Below are positions 23,638 to 31,634 of a stretch of DNA of 64,000 nucleotides, one piece after another; position 1 is the stretch's first letter; each line of letters starts with the position of its first letter. The stretch is from contig OZ250145.1 of the NCBI GenBank assembly GCA_965237565.1, positions 62,001 to 126,000 on the forward strand, given 5' to 3'. Source of the stretch: JANQSP01 sp965237565. GTDB taxonomy: Bacteria; Bdellovibrionota; Bdellovibrionia; Bdellovibrionales; UBA1609. The notes under the pieces are model-generated. The model did not search any database, was not told where the DNA came from, and saw only the letters and a program-made list of their open reading frames with translations. The translations under genes were made by a program, and so were the position numbers.

Positions 23638-24603
23638 TTATAACTTAAAGTGATCCTCTGGTTTTGTTTTATCTTTTGTCTTTGTCCTCAAAATAGGATG
23701 ATCTTTTTCCAGTTCCTCTTTTTCATGCTCATTCATTCCATAAGTGAGCTGACTGGAATCAGCCACAATGGTTTCTTCTTTGAGAGCGAGTTTTATTTCC
23801 TCTCTATTTTTTGGATCAAAAAAAACGCAAACCACCTCCGCACCCATAGCGCCACAGCCCTTGGCCACAATGACCGAAGAAATGCCATCAATTTTTTTCA
23901 GTAGCTTGTTTGTCGCCTCATGCACAAGACGTAAATTTGCCAAGCGGTCCGAGTATTCTTTCACCGCAGAAACAAAAGCATCTCGATCAAATTGATCCAT
24001 AGCATTCATAGCTTCTCTTGCAATGCGAGACAGCTCGGGCCACTCCCCTCTAGAAGAAAGATCCGTCAAATACTCCCATGTTTTCAAAGTGGCCCCTGTG
24101 CGAACCAATAGAAAATCCAAATGTAAAAACGGCCAAGTAATGGAACGAACAGAAAAAGGCTCACAGGTAAATAAACAAACACCACCCACCCACTGAGAAA
24201 CAATGTCTGCCCCTCCCGGTTTATAACCCTCGAATTGGAGCTTTCTATAAGAACGCCACATTTGCGACAGATCAGTTTCTACCAAGGAACATTTCTTCAG
24301 AATAAGACTCAACAAATAGACTAGGTCGAACTGGGCACTGGATAAACCAAAACCTCCTTTTCCACCGTGCGGATCAATCGTTTTGATATGATAATTTTGA
24401 GTGATTTCCTCATGCTTTTTCATCCACTGGCCGGCAGCACTATCAAAATGAAAAACCGTTCCCTCGCCATTGTTCTTTTTTTTTACAATGGAAAACCAAA
24501 ATCTGGGGTGAGTGTTAATCAAAATAGAGGGAGCTCCCTCTAAAACTGCATACTCTCCAATCAAAAATGTTTTACTCGGAAAAGAAATGTATCGAGTGTC
24601 CAT
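23638..24603 (-). CDS. GHMP kinase, mevalonate or phosphomevalonate kinase
   Basis: A 321-residue kinase. The N-terminus SKTFLIGEYAVLEG is the family substrate-binding start, GGFGLSSAQFDLVYLL is the GHMP ATP loop (motif 2), GGADIVSQWVGG resembles the GxDxxxxxxGG segment of mevalonate-type kinases, and AKGCGAMGAE is a degenerate motif 3. A polar Lys-rich tail of about 25 residues ends the protein. Its place between mvaA and mvaD makes it mevalonate kinase or phosphomevalonate kinase, but sequence alone does not decide which, and the window holds only one. Three bases separate it from mvaA. Confidence 0.82.
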   Translation of the reverse strand: MDTRYISFPSKTFLIGEYAVLEGAPSILINTHPRFWFSIVKKKNNGEGTVFHFDSAAGQWMKKHEEITQNYHIKTIDPHGGKGGFGLSSAQFDLVYLLSLILKKCSLVETDLSQMWRSYRKLQFEGYKPGGADIVSQWVGGVCLFTCEPFSVRSITWPFLHLDFLLVRTGATLKTWEYLTDLSSRGEWPELSRIAREAMNAMDQFDRDAFVSAVKEYSDRLANLRLVHEATNKLLKKIDGISSVIVAKGCGAMGAEVVCVFFDPKNREEIKLALKEETIVADSSQLTYGMNEHEKEELEKDHPILRTKTKDKTKPEDHFKL

Positions 24604-24606
24604 GTT

Positions 24607-26043
24607 TTAATCTGAATCCTTTTGCAATTGATCGAGCCACTTTTTGGGACTCTCTTTTAGCTCCCGAAGAGCGAGAAGAGCTTGCCTTTGGTGTTTGTCT
24701 CTTATTTTTTTAAGAGTTGCCATAGGATTCACCGTCTTTTTTCTCAGTGCCCTCAGGGCCTCAATGGCTTGAGAAAGAGAAATACGTCTCTTGAATTCAA
24801 AAACCATTTCCAAATGTTTCTGAATGATGGGTATTTCCGATCCTTTTGCCCCAGCTCCCAAGGTGAGATTTTTGATATGCAATTTCATATGTCCTTCAAT
24901 GATACCCAAGGTAGTTAAAGCTCGCAAAGCACCAAGGTTTTGCACTAAAGCCACCCCCGCACAAATACGAGCGAGACCATTTGCACCTTTTACTTTCAAC
25001 ATTTTTAGACACATTTTGGCCGTTGGGTGAAGACGTGTCATTCCTCCCACCGTACCCACCATCAAAGGAGCACAAAAACAACCAATCAGTTTGCCATCTG
25101 TTACTCGCCAATTGGTAATGGATTGGTATCGCCCCTTTTGAGCCGCATAGGCATGAACACCGGCTGAAACGGCTCTCCAATCATTGCCAGTCGCAATCAA
25201 AATGCCGTCAATGCCATTCATCGCACCCTTGTTGCTGGTACTCGCCCGATACGGATCCGTCTCTGCAAACAAAGAGGCTTGTTCAATTTTTTCCATTAAT
25301 TCTGGTTCTAGATCCGACATAACAATCTCAGCCTTAATCAAGCGAGTGTCAGACAAATTGGAAACGATGCAAACAGATACTTTTTCCTCCGTTTCTGATT
25401 CAACGAAGGTACGCAGATACTCACAAACCTGATTGACAATATTCGCTCCCATTGCATCACAAGTATTAATGAAAACGTGAATCACAGCCATTTCTCCCTT
25501 CTGAGAAGAATGTATTTTTGGATCAACAATCAAACGACGCACAGTAAATCCTGTGACCCCTCCTCCTCGTTTGTGCATCGAGGACATTACATTCTGATGA
25601 ATTTTTTCGATCCAGATTTTTTTATTCTCTTGAATAATTTTTTCTAATTTTTCGAAATTTTTTACCTGTGCTATCTGTATTTGACCAATCACTCCTTGGC
25701 CTTGCACAGAAGTTTTAATAAAACCCTTCTCACTCACCCAACGAGCTGTCTTGCTGGCGGCAGCGATAATGGAAGTTTCTTCAACAGCCATTGGGATCAC
25801 CACTCTTTGGCCATCAATGCAAAAATTGGTAGCCACTCCTAGGGGAAGCTGAAAGTAGCCAATTACGTTTTCAATAAATTTTTCAGCTAGATCAGTCTTC
25901 TTTAGTCCTCCTGATTTTAAATATTTCACATCCTCTGAACTCAAAGCTCCCATTTTCATCAAACGGGAAAATCTCTCGTTTAGAGATAATTTTGAAAACC
26001 CTTTGAAAAACGATTTCATTTGCTTGTTCATTCCCATTTCCAA
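24607..26043 (-). CDS. mvaA: Class II 3-hydroxy-3-methylglutaryl-CoA reductase
   Basis: A 478-residue enzyme that reduces HMG-CoA to mevalonate, the committed step of the mevalonate route. Family marks: ENVIGYFQLPLGVA (substrate loop), VPMAVEE-like IPMAVEETSIIAAAS containing the catalytic Glu, MGANIVNQVCE for nucleotide binding, ATGNDWRAVSAG and GTVGGMTRLHP near the C-terminus. The absence of a membrane domain and the length identify the bacterial class II type. The first ATG overlaps the end of fni by 16 bp; two other in-frame ATGs lie within 24 bases, so the exact start is uncertain. Translation is probably coupled to fni. Confidence 0.93.
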   Translation of the reverse strand: MEMGMNKQMKSFFKGFSKLSLNERFSRLMKMGALSSEDVKYLKSGGLKKTDLAEKFIENVIGYFQLPLGVATNFCIDGQRVVIPMAVEETSIIAAASKTARWVSEKGFIKTSVQGQGVIGQIQIAQVKNFEKLEKIIQENKKIWIEKIHQNVMSSMHKRGGGVTGFTVRRLIVDPKIHSSQKGEMAVIHVFINTCDAMGANIVNQVCEYLRTFVESETEEKVSVCIVSNLSDTRLIKAEIVMSDLEPELMEKIEQASLFAETDPYRASTSNKGAMNGIDGILIATGNDWRAVSAGVHAYAAQKGRYQSITNWRVTDGKLIGCFCAPLMVGTVGGMTRLHPTAKMCLKMLKVKGANGLARICAGVALVQNLGALRALTTLGIIEGHMKLHIKNLTLGAGAKGSEIPIIQKHLEMVFEFKRRISLSQAIEALRALRKKTVNPMATLKKIRDKHQRQALLALRELKESPKKWLDQLQKDSD

Positions 26044-27071
26044 TCCCCAAACTTTCTCATCTCATCTATATTCTTACACCCTGAACAAAATAAAGCGATC
26101 TTTAATTCTTGTTCCAAACGAGAAAAAGTTTTCTCCAAAACATTCTCTCCTTGCAAGGCAGCTTGTATCACCGAACGAGCAAGACTAATGCGATGGGCTT
26201 TCAAAACCAAAGCCTTAGCCGCATCACAACCACTCCTCACCCCACCGGAGGCCCATATTTCATAATCTTTGTCGATCTCCTTGGCAAAACAAAGGGAATC
26301 CACTGTAGAAATTCCCCAATCTTTAAAAGCATCTGACACACCAAAAAACAAATCATCTTTACTGGTTCTCTCTCCCTCAATACGTCCCCAGTGGGTCCCC
26401 CCATAACCGCTAATATCTAAGGCAAAAAGCCCCATCCCTACCAAGGACTTCATACTTTGTTTGGAAAAACCACAACCTGTTTCCTTCAAAATGACCGGTA
26501 CAGAAAGTTTTTTGCAAAGAAGCCGAAGAGCCTTCAATCCCCCAGCAAATTGAGGGGTCCCCTCTGGTTGAAGAGCTTCTTGGAGAGGGTTGCTATGCAC
26601 CACCATGGCCGAAGCTGATAGGGAAGCTACCAATTTTTCCACCACTGAAACATCGGTTCGAATCAACTGAGAGAGACCTATATTGCCTAGTAAAATCAAA
26701 GAGGGACAGGCTTTACGAATACTTTCCCATTCTTTGCCAGCACTGGGATCAAAAATTTGTCTTCTCTGAGATCCCACACCCATCACCCAAGACCTTTTTT
26801 CACAAACACGAGCAATGGATTGATTGATGCGCAAAGAACCTTCCCAACCTCCCGTCATCCCGCTAACAACAAAAGGAGTGGCCACCTTTTTTTCGAAAAT
26901 TTCGGTGGAAATATCCACTTCTGAAAAATCCATCTCGGGCAGGGCTGAATGCATCAAGCGTATGCGCTGGAATCCACTGGCTCCAAGAGCTTCATTTTCT
27001 GCTCTCAAGGATAGATGCACATGATCTTTTTTACGACGTGTAAACTGGGATGTGGGGTCTGTCTTTTTCAC
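26028..27071 (-). CDS. fni: Type 2 isopentenyl-diphosphate delta-isomerase
   Basis: A 347-residue FMN- and NADPH-dependent isomerase that interconverts isopentenyl and dimethylallyl diphosphate. Marks are the N-terminal RRKKDHVHL, PFVVSGMTGG, MGVGSQRRQI, SNPLQEALQPEG, VILKETGCGF, DISGYGGTHW and the flavin-phosphate ASGGVRSG. It sits 19 bp after rplT with no room for a separate promoter, and ahead of mvaA. Type 2 rather than type 1 isomerase accompanies the mevalonate route in many bacteria. Confidence 0.93.
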   Translation of the reverse strand: MKKTDPTSQFTRRKKDHVHLSLRAENEALGASGFQRIRLMHSALPEMDFSEVDISTEIFEKKVATPFVVSGMTGGWEGSLRINQSIARVCEKRSWVMGVGSQRRQIFDPSAGKEWESIRKACPSLILLGNIGLSQLIRTDVSVVEKLVASLSASAMVVHSNPLQEALQPEGTPQFAGGLKALRLLCKKLSVPVILKETGCGFSKQSMKSLVGMGLFALDISGYGGTHWGRIEGERTSKDDLFFGVSDAFKDWGISTVDSLCFAKEIDKDYEIWASGGVRSGCDAAKALVLKAHRISLARSVIQAALQGENVLEKTFSRLEQELKIALFCSGCKNIDEMRKFGDWKWE

Positions 27072-27090
27072 AAAAAGGGACTCTCAAATG

Positions 27091-27447
27091 CTACGATTTC
27101 TCTGCCGGCGAGACTTGCTTAACCAATTGAGAAAAGCCACTGGCATCTTGAACAGCTAGATCGGCCAGCATTTTTCTATTCAAACGAACCTCGGCCTTTT
27201 TAAACAAGCTAATTAAAACAGAGTAGGTGGTTCCATTCAAACGAGCGGCTGCATTGATCCTCTGATTCCATAGACGACGTTGCGTTCTCTTCAAAGTTCG
27301 GCGATCTCGATACTGGTAAGCCAAAGCTCGATCCGTTTTTTCAACCGCTACGGTAAAACAACGACTATTGGAAGAGTAAAATCCCTTCGCTCTGGCAAGA
27401 ATCTTCTTATGCCTTCTTCTTCTGACAAATCCTGTTTTCACTCTCAT
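27091..27447 (-). CDS. rplT: 50S ribosomal protein L20
   Basis: A 118-residue early-assembly protein of the large subunit. RVKTGFVRRRRHKKILARA and the LWNQRINAAAR segment are typical, and length is normal (117-119). rpmI lies 13 bp upstream. infC, which normally precedes rpmI and hosts L20 autoregulation, is not here, so that control, if kept, must act on the rpmI leader. The downstream neighbour is fni. Confidence 0.96.
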   Translation of the reverse strand: MRVKTGFVRRRRHKKILARAKGFYSSNSRCFTVAVEKTDRALAYQYRDRRTLKRTQRRLWNQRINAAARLNGTTYSVLISLFKKAEVRLNRKMLADLAVQDASGFSQLVKQVSPAEKS

Positions 27448-27460
27448 AAAAAAACCCTTC

Positions 27461-27649
27461 TCAATTCACTCCAAGTAATTTTCTCACCGCCAAAGTACAA
27501 GACTTGGCTACGTAGGCAGTTCGTCCCAATTTCCGTTTTCTTTTGGGTGATTTATTGAGCAACAAATGTCTTTTATGTTGCCGTTTTCTTTTTATTTTGC
27601 CATTTCCCAACAAGCGAAATCTTTTCTTGGCTCCTGAATGTGTTTTCAC
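27461..27649 (-). CDS. rpmI: 50S ribosomal protein L35
   Basis: A 62-residue basic protein. I chose the GTG at 27649, giving VKTHSGAKKRFR, because GAAGG lies about nine bases upstream and this begins where L35 normally does. An ATG at 27682 would add eleven residues (MSDKFVEGIQS) with no family support. RHLLLNKSPKRKRKL is the conserved core. First gene of the rpmI-rplT-mevalonate run. Confidence 0.93.
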   Translation of the reverse strand: MKTHSGAKKRFRLLGNGKIKRKRQHKRHLLLNKSPKRKRKLGRTAYVAKSCTLAVRKLLGVN

Positions 27650-27974
27650 CGACTGTATTCCTTCAACGAATTTATCCGACACTCTGGGCGAGCTAGGACA
27701 TAAAGGAAACCACTATGGCTTGAAATCAGGTCTTAGGCAAGCCCAAAACAGCTCTTTTATGAATGGAAAGCTAGGTCTCCATTTTTTGACTTGCCTGTCA
27801 GAAGCGAGAAGGGCATCATGCAAAGAAATTCATCATTGAGCGAAACATTATCCAGAGCAAAACATTCCTGAACTCTGGACATTTAAAAATTTCGGTGATA
27901 GCTTGATTCGTTCGAGTGGCTCCTCTATGTGGTGGAATCAACCTGCCATTTTGGAGCAAGCCTTTGGAGTGAAG
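27650..27974. other. Divergent intergenic region between rpmI and rpmJ
   Basis: A 325-bp stretch with no gene that I can support. It must hold the promoters of the rpmI-mevalonate unit (minus) and the alpha operon (plus). On the plus strand TTGATT at 27903 and TATGTG at a 17-base spacing are a poor candidate pair. No infA, map or small RNA is evident. Confidence 0.35.
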
Positions 27975-28088
27975 ATGAAGGTCAGAACCTCTATAAAGAA
28001 AATTTGTAAAGATTGTCATGTGATTCGCAGGAGAAACGTTTTGCGAGTGATCTGCAAAAATCCAAAGCACAAGCAAAGGCAGGGTTAA
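27975..28088 (+). CDS. rpmJ: 50S ribosomal protein L36
   Basis: A 37-residue zinc-ribbon protein, MKVRTSIKKICKDC onward. Cys11, Cys14, Cys27 and His32 (CKDC ... CKNPKH) form the metal site, so it is the zinc-binding C+ type. GGAG lies five bases before the ATG. It opens the alpha operon, six bases ahead of rpsM; the frame is open upstream but that part has no family similarity. Confidence 0.95.
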   Translation: MKVRTSIKKICKDCHVIRRRNVLRVICKNPKHKQRQG

Positions 28089-28093
28089 ATTTT

Positions 28094-28468
28094 ATGTCTC
28101 GTATAGCTGGAGTGGATTTACCGAAGGACAAAAGGTTGGAAGCCGCACTGACTTACATTTATGGAATCGGGCGTGTGAGTGCTCGTGAGATTTGCAAAAA
28201 AGCGGGTTTCCCCGATTCGACTAGAACGAAAGATCTTACAGATCAAGATGTGGCAAAACTGAGAGCCTTTATCGAAAAAAATTATAAAGTAGAAGGGGAT
28301 ATGCGAAGAGAAATGGGACTTTCAATCAAGAGACTGATTGATTTATCTTGCTATCGAGGCTTACGACACAAAAAAGGACTCCCTGTTCGAGGACAAAGTA
28401 CGAGACAAAATGCTAGGACCAGAAAAGGCCCTAAAAAAACAATCGCCAATAAGAAAAAAGCTATTTAG
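28094..28468 (+). CDS. rpsM: 30S ribosomal protein S13
   Basis: A 124-residue protein of the small-subunit head. The ATG at 28094 begins MSRIAGVDLPKDKR as in the family; the longer open frame upstream overlaps rpmJ and is not used. YIYGIGRVSA, DMRREMGLSIKRL and the C-terminal RGQSTRQNARTRKGP are typical. The neighbours rpmJ and rpsK are 5 and 14 bp away. Confidence 0.96.
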   Translation: MSRIAGVDLPKDKRLEAALTYIYGIGRVSAREICKKAGFPDSTRTKDLTDQDVAKLRAFIEKNYKVEGDMRREMGLSIKRLIDLSCYRGLRHKKGLPVRGQSTRQNARTRKGPKKTIANKKKAI

Positions 28469-28482
28469 ATAAGGGAGCTTCA

Positions 28483-28869
28483 TTGTCTGCTAGAAAGCCA
28501 AAAAAGAAGAAGGTAAAAAAGAATGTTCCGGTTGGAAATTGTCACATTAACGCCGGCTTTGGAAATACTCATGTTACTTTTACCAATCCGGCCGGTCAGG
28601 TGGTTTGCTGGTCTTCTGCTGGCATTTTGGGTTTCAAAGGATCACGTAAAGGCACTCCATTTGTAGCCCAAGCCGTGGCTGAAGATGCGGTTCGAAGAGC
28701 CAAGGAATGTGGAATGAAAACAGTGAACGTTTTTTTGAAGGGACCGGGAGCAGGAAGAGAAATGACTGTTCGTACATTGGCCAGTGCGGGATTGAGTATC
28801 AATGTTTTACGGGATATCACACCGATTCCTCATAATGGTTGTCGCCCCCCAAAAAGAAGAAGAATCTGA
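28483..28869 (+). CDS. rpsK: 30S ribosomal protein S11
   Basis: A 128-residue platform protein of the small subunit. It starts at TTG with GGGAG five bases upstream. GNCHINAGFGNTHVTFTN, GILGFKGSRKGTPFVAQ and the closing DITPIPHNGCRPPKRRRI are diagnostic. In most bacteria rpsD follows; here rpoA begins 38 bp later and rpsD is absent. Confidence 0.96.
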   Translation: MSARKPKKKKVKKNVPVGNCHINAGFGNTHVTFTNPAGQVVCWSSAGILGFKGSRKGTPFVAQAVAEDAVRRAKECGMKTVNVFLKGPGAGREMTVRTLASAGLSINVLRDITPIPHNGCRPPKRRRI

Positions 28870-28907
28870 AAAATAGAGCCTATGAATAAAATGAATGAAG
28901 GAGAAAA

Positions 28908-30479
28908 ATGAAGGAGAAGAATGAAATGAAAAAAATGGAAATCAAATCTCACTACTATAAATACTGGACGGATCTCATAAGACCAAAGGGTTTTGACGTA
29001 GATAAAGACTCTCTCAGTTCTACCTACGGCAAATTCCATATTCGACCGTTGGAAAGAGGTTACGGACTTACTTTGGGAAACGCAATTCGCCGAGTCCTCC
29101 TCAGTTCCATGATGGGTTCTGCCGTATCTGCCGTAAAATTTGATGGAATTTTACATGAATTTACTTCTATTCCCAACGTTTTAGAAGACGTAACGGACAT
29201 CATTTTAAATCTGAAGCAAGTGCGTTTTCAGCAAGAAGACGCCGAAGACAAAAAAATGAAAATCAGTAAAGAGGGGCCAGGAAACGTAACGGCTAAGGAT
29301 ATTGAGTTGGTTTCTGGCATCGAGGTCATCAATCCCTCTCAAGTCATTGCAACGCTCGGGAAAAATGCCAAGTTTCGATGTGAAGTTTTGGTTACGTTTA
29401 ACCGGGGTTATATTGAGTCTGAACAGAAGAAAGAATATTTGCCCGTGGGATTCATTCCCATTGATTCCATTCATTCACCCATTCGTCGTGTAAACTACAT
29501 GGTTGGTAACGCTCGTGTGGGGCAGAAAACAGATTACGACGCCCTCACTTTAGAAGTGTGGACGGATGGTTCTATCTCTCCAGAGCAAGCTGTCCCATTG
29601 GGATACAAAATTCTGAAAGAGCAAATTCAAGTTTTCATGAACTTTAATGAAGACATTGAGCCAAAAGAAAAACCGAGTAGCGAGAAAACCCCTCAAGTAA
29701 ACAAAAATCTTTTTCGCCCTGTGGAGGATTTGGAATTATCTGTGCGGAGTGCAAACTGTTTGAAAAATGCTCGCATTCGATATATCGGAGATTTGGTTGT
29801 GAAAACAGAACAAGAAATGCTTAAGACAAAAAATTTTGGTAGAAAATCACTCAATGAAATCAAAGATATGATTAGAGAAATGGGCTTATCTCTTGGGATG
29901 ATCGTGGAAGGTTGGCCTCCCAAAGACTTAAGCGCCTATGGAATGAAAAAAGAAGAAACAGATGATCCGCCGGCTTCCCCTTCTTTTACTTCTCCCATGC
30001 AAAACCAGAAGAGAAACCTAGAAGTAGGTACTCCATCTGGTTATGAAACTTCCCAACAATCTTCCGCTTCACAGCGTTTCACACAAGAGACACAAACTCC
30101 AACACAAACTCCAACACAAACTCCAACACAAACTCCAACACAAACTCCAACACAAACTCCAACACAAACTCCAACACAAACTCCACCTAAAGACACATAC
30201 AGTTCACCGGAAGTAAAACTAGAAGGCGTAGGTAATGGTGATAACTTAGCGGCTTGGGGAGAAACCAAAAAACCTGAAGTGACAGCAGAAACAGAGGGTT
30301 ATGTGGAAACCACAGCAATCTCAAAGCGAACAAACCTCTCTGAAAAGGAGAAAGAAGAAGTATTGAAGACTGAAAATGCTCAGGAAGATAAAGAAGCCAC
30401 TTCAGCCTTGAAGAGTGCTTATGAAGAAAGGGAGAAAAAAGACAACTCATCATCTGATTCCGATGGAAAAGAAGAATAA
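28908..30479 (+). CDS. rpoA: RNA polymerase alpha subunit with a long repetitive C-terminal tail
   Basis: A 523-residue alpha subunit, about 185 residues longer than usual. The N-terminal assembly domain (LERGYGLTLGNAIRRVLLSS, then GAAVSAVKF-like GSAVSAVKF) spans to about residue 235. The C-terminal domain for UP elements and activators lies at about 266-336 (VEDLELSVRSANCLKNA, KTKNFGRKSLNEIKDMI). After the usual end (LGMIVEGWPP) comes a low-complexity polar tail with eight perfect TQTP repeats (residues 395-426) and an acidic, Lys/Glu/Ser-rich end. AAGGAG sits just before the 28908 ATG; the ATG at 28926 is an alternative. The tail has no frameshift and reads cleanly to its stop. Next is rplQ. 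Confidence 0.94.
   Translation: MKEKNEMKKMEIKSHYYKYWTDLIRPKGFDVDKDSLSSTYGKFHIRPLERGYGLTLGNAIRRVLLSSMMGSAVSAVKFDGILHEFTSIPNVLEDVTDIILNLKQVRFQQEDAEDKKMKISKEGPGNVTAKDIELVSGIEVINPSQVIATLGKNAKFRCEVLVTFNRGYIESEQKKEYLPVGFIPIDSIHSPIRRVNYMVGNARVGQKTDYDALTLEVWTDGSISPEQAVPLGYKILKEQIQVFMNFNEDIEPKEKPSSEKTPQVNKNLFRPVEDLELSVRSANCLKNARIRYIGDLVVKTEQEMLKTKNFGRKSLNEIKDMIREMGLSLGMIVEGWPPKDLSAYGMKKEETDDPPASPSFTSPMQNQKRNLEVGTPSGYETSQQSSASQRFTQETQTPTQTPTQTPTQTPTQTPTQTPTQTPTQTPPKDTYSSPEVKLEGVGNGDNLAAWGETKKPEVTAETEGYVETTAISKRTNLSEKEKEEVLKTENAQEDKEATSALKSAYEEREKKDNSSSDSDGKEE
30090..30185. repeat. Eight perfect tandem copies of a 12-bp unit within rpoA
   Basis: ACACAAACTCCA is repeated eight times without a mismatch and encodes (TQTP)8. 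Perfect identity at the DNA level shows that the array is young or actively homogenised, and that it may vary in copy number between strains. Confidence 0.95.
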
Positions 30480-30511
30480 GAAAAACTGGTAAGGAGATTT
30501 TTTAATCAATC

Positions 30512-31039
30512 ATGCGACATCGAATGCAAAAAAACCCTTCTTTTGGACGACATAGAGGCCCTCGTGAGGCTCTCATCAGAGGTTTGGTAAAAACTTTGGT
30601 AGAGAAGGAGAGAATCAAAACCACTTTAGCAAAGGCTCGATGTTTACGTCCCTATATTGAAAGGGCTATCACGATAGGGAAAAAAGGAGATATTCATTCT
30701 CGACGAATCCTAGCTTCTCGCTACCCAGATAAAAAAACTATTCAGAAAATCATCAAGGACCTATCTCCTCGTTTCATTAATAGACCTGGTGGCTTTACAC
30801 GGATCATCAAACTGGGTCCTCGTCCGGGAGATCAAACTTCCTTGGCTTTTTTGGAATTCGTAGACTACAAAATGAAAGCTCCCGTAGTGAAAAAATCGAG
30901 CGAAGAGAAAAAAACAGCAAAACCCGTCACAACACCAGAAGGAAAAAAAATCAAGAAGCAACAACAAAGAAAAATAGACACGAAAAGAAAACGAAAACGC
31001 CAACAAAGACAAAAATCCAGACGGATCAATCGAGATTAA
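30512..31039 (+). CDS. rplQ: 50S ribosomal protein L17 with basic C-terminal extension
   Basis: A 175-residue protein. MRHRMQKNPSFGRHRGPREAL-type start, LVKTLVEKERIKTTLAKA and LGPRPGDQTSLAFLEFV are the L17 core, residues 1-118. The remaining 55 residues are Lys, Arg and Gln-rich (KKQQQRKIDTKRKRKRQ) and exceed the usual L17 length (about 120-130). The last gene of the alpha operon, 32 bp after rpoA. An AAGGAG lies 15 bases before the ATG, farther than ideal. Confidence 0.95.
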   Translation: MRHRMQKNPSFGRHRGPREALIRGLVKTLVEKERIKTTLAKARCLRPYIERAITIGKKGDIHSRRILASRYPDKKTIQKIIKDLSPRFINRPGGFTRIIKLGPRPGDQTSLAFLEFVDYKMKAPVVKKSSEEKKTAKPVTTPEGKKIKKQQQRKIDTKRKRKRQQRQKSRRINRD

Positions 31040-31057
31040 TGTCGACTCTTACGAAAA

Positions 31058-31618
31058 ATGTTTAAATCCACGCGTTTTCTCATTGTCATTATATCTCTTC
31101 TCCTTTTGCTCCCAATAGGAGGAATATTTTTCTACCGATACTTACAGAAAAAAAATGAATTGCCAGAGCATATTCAAAAAATTCAAAATATAAAAAAGGG
31201 AGATATTCAACTCACTGTTTATGATTTGAATGAGAATGCAATTCATATTTCTTCTTTTTTGGATAAAGTTTTGGTTATCAACTTATGGGCCACTTGGTGC
31301 GCTCCCTGCATTGAAGAACTCCCTTCCCTAAATAATTTGGCCAGAACTTTTCCAGATCAGCTAGTGATTTTGGCAATCTCGACAGAACGTACAGATGTGA
31401 TTGAAAATTTTCTTATGGCTTTTCGAAATTTGCATTCCAATTTCATTCCAGCAAATGTAGACCAAAAGACTTTGCGAAAATCTTTCACTATGCGAGCTTT
31501 CCCAGAGACGTATATTTTGGATAAAAATGGGAAGCTTTCTCACAAAATACTAGGTCCGCAGAAATGGGATTCTAAAAAATGGAAACAAAAAATCAAATTG
31601 CTTGTTGAAGCCGATTGA
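31058..31618 (+). CDS. TlpA/ResA-type membrane-anchored thioredoxin
   Basis: A 186-residue protein with an N-terminal membrane anchor (FLIVIISLLLLLPIGGIFF) and a thioredoxin fold carrying WCAPC in NLWATWCAPCIEELPSL. The insertion and the cis-Pro region (RAFPETYILDKNGKL) match TlpA/ResA-type periplasmic reductases, which reduce cytochrome c apoproteins or other disulfides. It follows rplQ by 18 bp, so it may share alpha-operon transcripts. It ends 16 bp before the convergent adk. Confidence 0.87.
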   Translation: MFKSTRFLIVIISLLLLLPIGGIFFYRYLQKKNELPEHIQKIQNIKKGDIQLTVYDLNENAIHISSFLDKVLVINLWATWCAPCIEELPSLNNLARTFPDQLVILAISTERTDVIENFLMAFRNLHSNFIPANVDQKTLRKSFTMRAFPETYILDKNGKLSHKILGPQKWDSKKWKQKIKLLVEAD

Positions 31619-31634
31619 GACTTCATCTCTGGTC

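Noticed and set aside
24607..26043. mvaA as class I HMG-CoA reductase
   Set aside because: No N-terminal membrane domain, and the ENVIGYFQLPLGVA and GTVGGMTRLHP segments fit class II.
30090..30185. Sequencing or assembly artefact in rpoA
   Set aside because: The repeat stays in frame and the tail continues for about 97 sensible residues to a stop before rplQ, so the reading frame is real, although copy number should be checked in reads.
31058..31618. TlpA-like protein as DsbA or a cytoplasmic thioredoxin
   Set aside because: The N-terminal anchor and the WCAPC site in the ATWCAPCIEELP context fit TlpA/ResA better.
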